64,000 nt of DNA. It comes from Azotobacter paspali. Its GTDB lineage: Bacteria > Pseudomonadota > Gammaproteobacteria > Pseudomonadales > Pseudomonadaceae. Positions within the stretch are counted from its first letter, which is position 1. Every line of letters starts with the position of its first letter. The position numbers and the translations under genes are program-made. Positions 25,359 through 32,926 of the stretch are shown here, piece after piece. Under the pieces are notes generated by a model. The model was not told where the DNA came from. It ran no database searches and saw only the letters and a program-made list of their open reading frames with translations. The DNA is taken from assembly GCF_042434745.1 (NCBI RefSeq), contig NZ_JBHLSS010000009.1; one strand, given 5' to 3'.

Positions 25359-28300
25359 TTACGCGGATGGCGGAGTCAGGCGCTCGAGCAGCGCCTCGAG
25401 GGTGTTGAAGCGTTCTTCCGGGCGTTCCATGGGCATCTGGAACCTGAGCAGGGTGGCGCCTTCGAACTTGTAGCGGTTCGGCTGGCTCTGGATCAGCTTG
25501 ATCAGCACCAGCGGATCGACGCAGGTGTGGGCGGCGAATTCAATGCGGCCGCCCTGGGGGCCGGCATCGATCTTGGCGATGCCGAGCCGTTCCGCCTGCA
25601 GCTTCAGCCGGGTCAGGCGAATCAGGTGCTTGGTCGGTTCGGGCAGGAGACCGAAGCGGTCGATCATCTCCACCTGCAGTTCCTTGAGTTCTTCCTCTTC
25701 GCTCGCCGAGGCGATGCGCTTGTAGAGGATCAGGCGGGCGTGCACGTCCGGCAGGTAGTCTTCGGGGATCAGCGCCGGAACCCGCAGGTTGATGTCCGGA
25801 CCGCCGCCCAGCGGCTGCTCGAGGTTCGGTTGCTCGCCCTTGCGGATGGCCTTGACCGCACGCTCGAGCATTTCCATGTAGAGGGTGAAGCCGACCGCCT
25901 GGATCTGGCCGCTCTGGCCCTCGCCGAGTAGTTCGCCGGCGCCGCGGATCTCCAAGTCGTGGGTGGCCAGGACGAAGCCGGCGCCGAGGTCCTGGGCGCC
26001 GGCGATAGCCTCCAGGCGCTTCTGGGCGTCTTCGGTCATCTGCTTGCGCGGCGGGGTGAGTAGGTAGGCATAGGCCTGGTGGTGGCTGCGACCGACCCGG
26101 CCGCGCAACTGGTGCAACTGGGCCAGGCCGAACTTGTCGGCGCGTTCGATGACGATGGTGTTGGCGCTGGGCACGTCGATGCCAGTCTCGATGATGGTCG
26201 AGGCCACCAGTACGTTGAAGCGCTTGTGGTAGAAGTCGCCCATCACCTGTTCCAGTTCGCGCTCGCGCATCTGCCCGTGACCGATGGCGATGCGTGCCTC
26301 GGGTACTAGTTCGGCCAGTTCGCGAGCGCATTTCTCGATGGTCTTCACCTCGTTGTGCAGGTAATAGACTTGGCCGCCGCGCAGCAACTCGCGCAGCAGC
26401 GCCTCGCGGATCAGGGTGTTCTGCTGCTCCATGACGAAGGTGCGCACCGACAGCCGGCGCGCCGGCGGGGTGGCGATGATCGACAGGTCGCGCATGCCGG
26501 CGATGGCCATGTTCAGGGTGCGCGGGATCGGCGTAGCGGTCAGGGTGAGGATGTCCACCTCGCTGCGCAGAGCTTTGAGCTGCTCCTTTTGGCGCACGCC
26601 GAAGCGGTGTTCCTCGTCGATGATGGCGAGGCCCAGATTCCTGAACTTGACGTCGTCCTGCAGGAGTTTGTGGGTGCCGATGACGATGTCGATCTTGCCT
26701 TCGGCCAGTGCGGCGATGGCGCCTTCGACTTCCTTGGCTGACTTGAAGCGGCTCATCACCTCGACCTTCACTGGCCAATCGGCGAAGCGGTCGCGAAAGC
26801 TGTTGTAGTGCTGCTGGGCGAGCAGGGTGGTCGGCACCAGCACCGCGACCTGCCTGCCGCTATGCACGGCAATGAAGGCGGCGCGCATAGCCACTTCGGT
26901 CTTGCCGAAGCCGACGTCGCCGCAGATCAGGCGATCCATCGGCCGGGGCGCCAGCATGTCGGTGCGCACCGCGTCGATGGCGGCCTGCTGGTCGGGAGTT
27001 TCCTCGAAGGGGAAGCTGGCGCTGAAGGTTTCGTAGTCGGTGGCCGGGTCCTTGAACGCGAAGCCCGCGCGGGCGGCACGCCGGGCATAGATGTCGAGCA
27101 GCTCGGCGGCGACGTCGCGGACCTGCTCGGCGGCCTTGCGCTTGGCCCTCTGCCATTGCTCCGAGCCCAGCCGGTGCAGCGGGGCGAGGGCGTCGTCGCT
27201 GCCGGTATAGCGGGCGATCAGATGCAGGTTGGCCACCGGTACGTAGAGCTTGGCTTCCTCGGCGTACTCCAGCATGAGGAACTCGGCGGCCTGGCCCTCG
27301 ACCTCCAGGGTGATCAGCCCGCGGTAACGGCCGATGCCGTGGTCGATATGCACCACGGGCGCGCCCTCGCGCAGCTCGGTAAGGTGCTTGATGACGTTGT
27401 CGCCGCCGTCGCGCGCCTTTTCCCGGCGCCGGCGCTGCATCACCCGCTGGCCGAACAACTGGCTCTCGGCGATCAATGCCAGGGCTGGTTCGTCGAGCAG
27501 CAGGCCCTCGTCCAGCGGGGCGATGGCGATGGCTAGGTGTTCCGTGGTGGCGAGAAAGCCCGGCCAGCCGTCGACGCTCTGCGGGCGCAGATTCAGGCGC
27601 GCGAGCAGTTCCAGAAGTACTTCACGGCGGCCGGCCGACTCGGCGGTGAACAGCACGCGGCCCGGGAAGCCGTCGAGGAAACCTGCCAAGGCCGCCAGCG
27701 GCTGGCTGGCCCTGGCGTCGATCGCCAACGACGGCAGTGCGCGCGCTGGCAGGCGCTCGCGGCCGACACCGGGTTTGATCTCTTCGGCCGAGACGATCGC
27801 CCGGGGCCAATTCTTCAGGCGCGCGAAACAGTCCTCTACCGGCAAGAACAGCTCGGCGGGCGGCAGCAGCGGCCGTTCCGGATCGAGGCGGCGCTCCTCA
27901 TAGCGGTTGCGCACGTCGCTCCAGAAGTGCTCGGCGGCTTGTTCGATGCCGGGCAGGGAGAACACCTGGGTGGCGGACGGCAGGTAGTCGAAGAGGGTGG
28001 CGGTTTCCTCGAAGAACAACGGCAGGTAGTACTCGATGCCGGCCGGGGTGATGCCGCTGGCAAGGTCCTGGTAGATCGGGCAGCGGCGGAAGTCGACGTC
28101 GAAACGCTCGCGGAAGCGGGCACGGAAGGCGGCGACCGCCTCCTTGCGCAGCGGGAATTCGCGGGCCGGCAGCAGACGTATCGACTCGACCTTGTCGATC
28201 GAGCGCTGCGTCTCTGGATCGAAGGTGCGCAGGGTCTCAATCTCGTCGTCGAACAGGTCAATGCGGTAGGGTCGCTCGCTGCCCATGGGAAAGAGATCGA

Positions 28301-28808
28301 TCAGGGCGCCGCGCACGGCGAACTCGCCGTGTTCGTAGACGGTTTCCACACAGCGGTAGCCGGCCGCTTCCAGGCGCTGGCGCATCTGTTCCACATCGAG
28401 CCGCTGGCCGACGTCCAGCACCAGGCTGCTGCCCAGCAGGAAAGGCTTCGGCGCCAGACGGTGCAAGGCGGTGGTGATCGGCACCACCAGCACGCCATGG
28501 CTCAGTTCCGGCAGGCGGTAAAGGCTGGCGATGCGTTGCGAGATAATGTCCTGGTGCGGCGAGAAGAGGTCGTAGGGCAGGGTTTCCCAGTCCGGGAATT
28601 GCAGCACCGGAAGCGCCGGGGCGAAGAAGCGGAGATCCTGTTCCAGGCGTTCGGCGCTCAGGCTATCGGCGGTCAGGAGCAGGGTGAAGCGCTTGGCTGC
28701 GGCGCTAGCGGCTTCGGCGATCGCCAGGGGAAGCGCCGTGCCCGGCAGGTTGCCCCAGTGTTGTTTGCCGGGGGCCGCCGGCAGGGTCGGAAAACGCAAT
28801 AGGGACAC
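25359..28808 (-). CDS. mfd: Transcription-repair coupling factor Mfd
   Basis: Mfd removes RNA polymerase stalled at lesions and recruits UvrA. The product from GTG 28808 is 1149 residues, close to family length. The N-terminal UvrB-homology region includes LPVLQFPDWETLPYD. The RNA-polymerase interaction segment and HIDHGIGRYRGL lie near 490. Walker A is CGDVGFGKTEVAMRAAF near 625, and the DEEH box is LAIIDEEHRFGVRQ near 725. The C-terminal regulatory domain covers the last ~130 residues. An ATG at 28907 is in frame, but the predicted promoter lies inside that extension, so the GTG start (VSLLRFPTLPAAPGKQHW) is preferred. Confidence 0.94.
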   Translation of the reverse strand: MSLLRFPTLPAAPGKQHWGNLPGTALPLAIAEAASAAAKRFTLLLTADSLSAERLEQDLRFFAPALPVLQFPDWETLPYDLFSPHQDIISQRIASLYRLPELSHGVLVVPITTALHRLAPKPFLLGSSLVLDVGQRLDVEQMRQRLEAAGYRCVETVYEHGEFAVRGALIDLFPMGSERPYRIDLFDDEIETLRTFDPETQRSIDKVESIRLLPAREFPLRKEAVAAFRARFRERFDVDFRRCPIYQDLASGITPAGIEYYLPLFFEETATLFDYLPSATQVFSLPGIEQAAEHFWSDVRNRYEERRLDPERPLLPPAELFLPVEDCFARLKNWPRAIVSAEEIKPGVGRERLPARALPSLAIDARASQPLAALAGFLDGFPGRVLFTAESAGRREVLLELLARLNLRPQSVDGWPGFLATTEHLAIAIAPLDEGLLLDEPALALIAESQLFGQRVMQRRRREKARDGGDNVIKHLTELREGAPVVHIDHGIGRYRGLITLEVEGQAAEFLMLEYAEEAKLYVPVANLHLIARYTGSDDALAPLHRLGSEQWQRAKRKAAEQVRDVAAELLDIYARRAARAGFAFKDPATDYETFSASFPFEETPDQQAAIDAVRTDMLAPRPMDRLICGDVGFGKTEVAMRAAFIAVHSGRQVAVLVPTTLLAQQHYNSFRDRFADWPVKVEVMSRFKSAKEVEGAIAALAEGKIDIVIGTHKLLQDDVKFRNLGLAIIDEEHRFGVRQKEQLKALRSEVDILTLTATPIPRTLNMAIAGMRDLSIIATPPARRLSVRTFVMEQQNTLIREALLRELLRGGQVYYLHNEVKTIEKCARELAELVPEARIAIGHGQMRERELEQVMGDFYHKRFNVLVASTIIETGIDVPSANTIVIERADKFGLAQLHQLRGRVGRSHHQAYAYLLTPPRKQMTEDAQKRLEAIAGAQDLGAGFVLATHDLEIRGAGELLGEGQSGQIQAVGFTLYMEMLERAVKAIRKGEQPNLEQPLGGGPDINLRVPALIPEDYLPDVHARLILYKRIASASEEEELKELQVEMIDRFGLLPEPTKHLIRLTRLKLQAERLGIAKIDAGPQGGRIEFAAHTCVDPLVLIKLIQSQPNRYKFEGATLLRFQMPMERPEERFNTLEALLERLTPPSA

Positions 28809-28847
28809 GGGGAGGCGTGGCTCCGGTAAAAAAATGATATCCGGTCG

Positions 28848-28877
28848 ATTGTAACTATCCGCGTGCTTTGCTGTCAG
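28848..28877 (-). promoter_or_regulatory. mfd promoter
   Basis: Minus-strand -35 CTGACA (28872-28877) and -10 TACAAT (28848-28853) have 18-base spacing. The predicted start near 28841 leaves a leader of about 33 bases before GTG 28808, which supports that start. Confidence 0.65.
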
Positions 28878-28895
28878 TGTTTCATCCGCAGTACA

Positions 28896-28924
28896 TTGCC
28901 GGTCCATACCGGTATAGCCATAAT
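28896..28924 (+). promoter_or_regulatory. gap promoter
   Basis: -35 TTGCCG (28896-28901), 17-base spacer, -10 CATAAT (28919-28924). The leader is about 37 bases. It is divergent from the mfd promoter. Confidence 0.65.
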
Positions 28925-28967
28925 GTAGTCATTTTTAGTTGCCCCTACACGTAAGAAGGTATTGCCC

Positions 28968-30416
28968 GTGAATCAGAAGCCCGACCAGTGTCTTGGTGAA
29001 TGGATTGACCGTGAAGCGCTCGCTGAGGCGATGATCCCGCTGATCGGTCAGCTCTATCGCAATAACAACGTGGTGACCTCGATTTTCGGACGTCCCCTGA
29101 TCAACCAATCCGTGATCGCTGTCCTCAAGGCCCATCGCTTCGCCCGACACCGTCAGACCGACGAGGCCGAGCTTTCGGTGCGCGAGACCTTCCCGATCCT
29201 CAAGGTCATGAGCGAGCTGAAGCTCGGCGCCGCTTCCGTCGATCTGGGCAAGATGGCCAGCAAGTACCGGGAGGCCGGTGCCGGTCGCTCCGTCGAGCAG
29301 TTCGTGCGCGACGAGCTGTCCGAGGTTGTCGGCACGCAGAGCAGCATCCAGCACAAAGGCAGCGACGTGGTGCTCTATGGTTTCGGCCGCATCGGCCGCC
29401 TGCTGGCGCGCATACTGATCCAGAAGACTGGCGGCGGCGACGGACTGCGCCTGCGTGCCATCGTCGTGCGCAAGGGCGCCGACAACGATCTGGCCAAGCG
29501 CGCCAGCCTGTTGCGCCGCGATTCGGTGCACGGCCCGTTCGACGGCACCATCGCCGTGGACGAGCAAAGCAATACCATTCTCGCCAACGGCAACCTGATC
29601 CAGGTGATCTACTCCAACGATCCGACCTCCGTCGATTACACCCAGTACGGCATCCAGAACGCCATCGTGGTCGACAACACCGGCAAGTGGCGCGACGCCG
29701 AAGGCCTCGGCCAGCATCTGAAGTGCCCGGGCGTCGCCCGCGTGGTGCTGACCGCTCCGGGCAAGGGGGAGCTGAAAAACATCGTGCATGGCATCAACCA
29801 TCGCGAGATCACCGACGAGGACAAGATTGTCTCCGCAGCTTCCTGCACCACCAATGCCATCGTGCCGGTACTGAAGGCGGTGAACGACAAGTTCGGCATC
29901 GTCAATGGTCACGTGGAGACCGTGCATTCCTACACCAACGACCAGAACCTGATCGACAACTTCCACAAGGGCAGCCGCCGCGGTCGAAGCGCCCCGCTGA
30001 ACATGGTGATCACCGAGACCGGGGCGGCCACCGCCGCGGCCAAGGCCCTGCCCGAGTTAAAGGGTAAGCTGACCGGCAACGCGATTCGCGTGCCGACGCC
30101 AAACGTTTCCATGGCGATCCTCAACCTGAACCTGGAAAAGTCCACCAGCCGCGACGAGATCAACGAGTACCTGCGTCAGGTGGCGATGTTCTCCGAACTG
30201 CACAAGCAGATCGACTTCGTCAACTCGTCCGAGGTGGTATCGACCGACTTCGTCGGTTCCCGCCATGCCGGAGTGGTGGATGCCGAAGCCACCATCTGCA
30301 CCGACAATCGGGTCGTGCTCTATATCTGGTACGACAACGAGTTCGGTTACAGTTGCCAGGTGATACGCGTACTCGAGGAAATGGCCGGAGTCAATCCGCC
30401 GGTTTTCCCCAACTGA
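28968..30416 (+). CDS. gap: Glyceraldehyde-3-phosphate dehydrogenase, long form
   Basis: Converts glyceraldehyde-3-phosphate to 1,3-bisphosphoglycerate. The 482-residue protein has about 130 extra N-terminal residues (QKPDQCLGEWIDREALAEAM onward) before the NAD-binding motif VVLYGFGRIGRLLARILIQ. The catalytic Cys lies in IVSAASCTTNAIVPVLKAVN (about 285), and the end has VLYIWYDNEFGYSCQVIRVL. The long form is characteristic of one of the GAPDH paralogues in Pseudomonas. GTG 28968 lies 8 bases after AGAAGG and is preferred to the TTG two codons earlier. A strong terminator separates it from the nqr remnant. Confidence 0.92.
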   Translation: MNQKPDQCLGEWIDREALAEAMIPLIGQLYRNNNVVTSIFGRPLINQSVIAVLKAHRFARHRQTDEAELSVRETFPILKVMSELKLGAASVDLGKMASKYREAGAGRSVEQFVRDELSEVVGTQSSIQHKGSDVVLYGFGRIGRLLARILIQKTGGGDGLRLRAIVVRKGADNDLAKRASLLRRDSVHGPFDGTIAVDEQSNTILANGNLIQVIYSNDPTSVDYTQYGIQNAIVVDNTGKWRDAEGLGQHLKCPGVARVVLTAPGKGELKNIVHGINHREITDEDKIVSAASCTTNAIVPVLKAVNDKFGIVNGHVETVHSYTNDQNLIDNFHKGSRRGRSAPLNMVITETGAATAAAKALPELKGKLTGNAIRVPTPNVSMAILNLNLEKSTSRDEINEYLRQVAMFSELHKQIDFVNSSEVVSTDFVGSRHAGVVDAEATICTDNRVVLYIWYDNEFGYSCQVIRVLEEMAGVNPPVFPN

Positions 30417-30430
30417 TCATTACATGATGC

Positions 30431-30460
30431 GAAAACGGGAGCCCATGGGCTCCCGTTTTC
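30431..30460. terminator. Terminator after gap
   Basis: A perfect 30-base palindrome: GAAAACGGGAGCCCA followed by its exact reverse complement, ending CCGTTTTCGTTT. It starts 14 bases after the gap stop. Confidence 0.88.
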
Positions 30461-30545
30461 GTTTGGCCTCGTCGCACGGCCCTGTCGTGGTGCATGCCGA
30501 AAAGAAAAACTCTCTCCAAGAAACTATAAAAAACAAGCTCTTTGG

Positions 30546-30574
30546 TGGTTATCACCCTACGGCATCCCTATAAT
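30546..30574 (+). promoter_or_regulatory. Possible promoter of the nqr remnant operon
   Basis: A consensus -10 TATAAT (30569-30574) lies 134 bases before the fusion start. The -35 region (TGGTTA, 30546-30551, 17-base spacing) is poor. The surrounding AT-rich stretch fits an upstream element. Confidence 0.4.
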
Positions 30575-30707
30575 CGGGCGGATTTTTTCCTGGAATCGAA
30601 GACTGTAGAGCGCAGGAACGGTTGCGGCTTGCCGCGCCGTTTCTTGATCAATGCTGCCTTGAGCCCTGAAGATTTGCTTTTAAATCAATGGGTTAGGCCT
30701 GGAGCCT

Positions 30708-31538
30708 ATGATCAGAATCAAACGAGGGCTCGACTTGCCCATCACAGGCGAGCCGACGCAGCGTGTGGAAGCTGCCAGACCGGTTCGCAGCGTAGCTGTA
30801 ATAGGCTTCGACTATCACGACATGAAGCCAACCATGAACGTGCAGGTCGGCGACCGGGTCAAGCTCGGTCAAGTCCTATTCAGCGACAAGAGGACCCCCG
30901 GAGTTCAATATACCGCTCCGGGGGCCGGGGTCGTCAGCGCCATCCACCACGGTGCCCAACGCGTCCTCCAGTCGGTGGTCATCGACCTGGAGGGCGACGA
31001 AGAAGAAACCTTCGTCCAGTATCCGCAGGAGCAACTGGAAAGCCTGAGCAGCGAGCAGGTACGCGAGAATCTGCAGCGTTCCGGCCTTTGGACCGAATTG
31101 CGCACCCGTCCATTCAGTCGCGTACCGGCTATCGACGCGACGCCCAGTTCGATCTTCGTCACCGCGCTCGACACCCATCCGCACATCTTCGACCAGCTCG
31201 AGCGCCTGAAATCCAAGCGCAAGATGAGCTTCTGGTACGGTGCACGTTCCCTGCGCGAGGCCTTCTACGTCGAGGAATACAATCAGTTGCAGGCGGAGAA
31301 CCCGAACTTCTGCTGGCACCTGGCGTTGTCCGACCCGCAGCTCGAGGACAACTGGACGGGGCCGACCGGCTTCATCCACAACGTGCTCTACGAGAACTAT
31401 CTGAATGACCATCCGGCTCCGGAGGACTGCGAGTTCTACATGTGCGGCCCGCCGATGATGAACGCGGCGGTGATCAAGATGCTGCTCGATCTGGGCGTCG
31501 AACAGGAGAATATCTTGCTCGATGATTTTGGCGGCTAG
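30708..31538 (+). CDS. NqrA-NqrF deletion fusion (remnant of Na+-NQR)
   Basis: A 276-codon open frame. Residues 1-158 are the N-terminus of NqrA: MIRIKRGLDLPITGEP, a biotin-like sandwich VGDRVKLGQVLFSDKRTPGV, and SSIFVTALDTHP. Residues 159-276 are the C-terminal NADH-binding lobe of NqrF: HIFDQLERLKSKRKMSFWYG, EFYMCGPPMMNAAVIKML and a final LLDDFGG. The join falls at about 31180-31184 (P158/H159). Everything normally between is absent: the rest of NqrA, NqrB, C, D, E, and the 2Fe-2S and FAD part of NqrF, roughly 5 kb. The complex therefore cannot pump sodium or oxidise NADH. The ATG with GGAG upstream is that of nqrA. The frame is clean and still reads into apbE and nqrM. Whether the fusion protein is made is unknown; an assembly artefact must be excluded. 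Confidence 0.9.
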   Translation: MIRIKRGLDLPITGEPTQRVEAARPVRSVAVIGFDYHDMKPTMNVQVGDRVKLGQVLFSDKRTPGVQYTAPGAGVVSAIHHGAQRVLQSVVIDLEGDEEETFVQYPQEQLESLSSEQVRENLQRSGLWTELRTRPFSRVPAIDATPSSIFVTALDTHPHIFDQLERLKSKRKMSFWYGARSLREAFYVEEYNQLQAENPNFCWHLALSDPQLEDNWTGPTGFIHNVLYENYLNDHPAPEDCEFYMCGPPMMNAAVIKMLLDLGVEQENILLDDFGG

Positions 31539-31540
31539 CG

Positions 31541-32566
31541 GTGGTCGCTGCACTGCTGAAGCCCGCCATCGTGGCCGTCTTAGCGGCCACGATGGCGGGC
31601 TGTATGTTTTCTGAACAGGTGGAAAGTTTCGTCGGCCCGACCATGGGCAGTACCTATTCGGTGAAGTACGTCCAGCGCCGGGGAACTCCTGCCAAGGAGG
31701 AGTTGCAGCGCGAGACCGAGGCGATCCTGGCCGATCTCGATCGACAGGTTTCCACCTACCGTTCTGACTCGGATATCGAACGCTTCAACGCACTTCCAGC
31801 AGGCAGTTGCGCAGCGGTGCCGGACGAGGTGCGCACCCTGGTGGCTGCCGGCGAACGCCTTTCCGTGGAGAGCGAGGGTGCGCTGGATCTGACCGTCGGC
31901 CCCCTGCTCGATCTCTGGGGCTTCGGTCCGCACGGCCATGGCGAACAGGTACCGGATGCCGAGGCGATCGCCGCGGCACGCCAGCGCGTGGGGCATCGGT
32001 ATCTGCGCATCGACGGCGAGCGGTTGTGTAAGGATGCCCCGGTACGGGTGGATTTCAACAGCATCGCCGCCGGCCATGCGGTCGACCAGGTCGCCGCCCG
32101 GTTCGAGGCGCTGGGCGTGGACAGCTACCTGGTGGAAATCACCGGCGAACTCAAAGCTAGGGGGCATAAGCCCGACGGCACGCCCTGGCGGATCGCCATC
32201 GAGGCGCCCCATGACAACGAACGGGTCGCGCAGCGGATCATCGACCTCGATGGCTATGCGGTTTCCACATCGGGCGACTACCGCAATTTCTTCGAGCAGG
32301 ATGGCAAGCGCTATTCCCATACGGTGGACCCCAGGCTCGGCGCGCCGGTCGCCCACCGGCTGGCCTCGGTGACAGTCGTGGACCCTTCGGCTCTCTGGGC
32401 GGACGGTCTGTCCACCGTTCTGATGGTGCTCGGCGAGGAACGCGGCCTGGCTTTCGCGGAGCAGCGGGGTATCGCCGCCTTTCTGGTGATTCGCGACGGG
32501 CAGACGTTCGTCACCAAAAGTACGGCAACCTTTGACCGACTGTTCGGCAAGGGAGACAAGCAATGA
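31541..32566 (+). CDS. apbE: FAD:protein FMN transferase ApbE (lipoprotein)
   Basis: Covalently attaches FMN to Thr/Ser of NqrB, NqrC and RnfG/RnfD-type subunits, using FAD and Mg2+. The 341-residue product starts with a lipoprotein signal (AIVAVLAATMAGC, lipobox near 18-21). It has VGPTMGSTYSVKY, VDFNSIAAGHAVDQVA (about 168-183), YAVSTSGDYRNFF and the C-terminal ADGLSTVLMVLG Mg-site motif. The GTG at 31541 starts 2 bases after the nqrA-nqrF fusion. Its local substrates are gone, so retention suggests other clients such as Rnf complexes elsewhere in the genome (inference). Confidence 0.9.
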   Translation: MVAALLKPAIVAVLAATMAGCMFSEQVESFVGPTMGSTYSVKYVQRRGTPAKEELQRETEAILADLDRQVSTYRSDSDIERFNALPAGSCAAVPDEVRTLVAAGERLSVESEGALDLTVGPLLDLWGFGPHGHGEQVPDAEAIAAARQRVGHRYLRIDGERLCKDAPVRVDFNSIAAGHAVDQVAARFEALGVDSYLVEITGELKARGHKPDGTPWRIAIEAPHDNERVAQRIIDLDGYAVSTSGDYRNFFEQDGKRYSHTVDPRLGAPVAHRLASVTVVDPSALWADGLSTVLMVLGEERGLAFAEQRGIAAFLVIRDGQTFVTKSTATFDRLFGKGDKQ

Positions 32567-32796
32567 TCTGGGTAGTGGTTTTTCTCATCATGCTGCTGGT
32601 GATGCTGGGCATGTCCATCGATGTGATCATGGGCCGCAGGCTGATCGCCGGCTCCTATGGCGGTATCGCCAACCTGGGGATCGAGAAGGACGATTGTCCC
32701 ATCTGCGATGGCGATCAGGACAAGTGCGAAGAGGCGAATGCCGGGAGCGGCAAGGCGGCCAAGCCTCGCCTCGCCTATGACGCCAACAGGGATTGA
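32563..32796 (+). CDS. nqrM: NqrM, Na+-NQR maturation protein (probably degenerate)
   Basis: A 77-residue membrane protein needed for iron delivery during assembly of Na+-NQR. One transmembrane helix (WVVVFLIMLLVMLGMSIDVI) is followed by GRRLIAGSYGGIANLG and CPICDGDQDKC. The family normally has Cys in AGSCGG and a second Gly after CPIC; here they are Tyr (TAT) and Asp. It overlaps the apbE stop by 4 bases. Loss of a family cysteine fits relaxed selection after the nqr deletion. Confidence 0.85.
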   Translation: MIWVVVFLIMLLVMLGMSIDVIMGRRLIAGSYGGIANLGIEKDDCPICDGDQDKCEEANAGSGKAAKPRLAYDANRD

Positions 32797-32926
32797 CCGC
32801 TTTAGGGCGGGCTGGAGATACCCAAAAGGCCTATAGCAACCCGACCGGCGTTAGAGTATTCAGTCGGGTGCCGAGCGAATTCGTCAACCGCGCCGGGGGC
32901 GCCCCGGCGCGTTTTCAGGAGTAAGT

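Noticed and set aside
27537..28802. 421-codon plus-strand frame opposite mfd
   Set aside because: Antisense shadow of Mfd, no domain signal.
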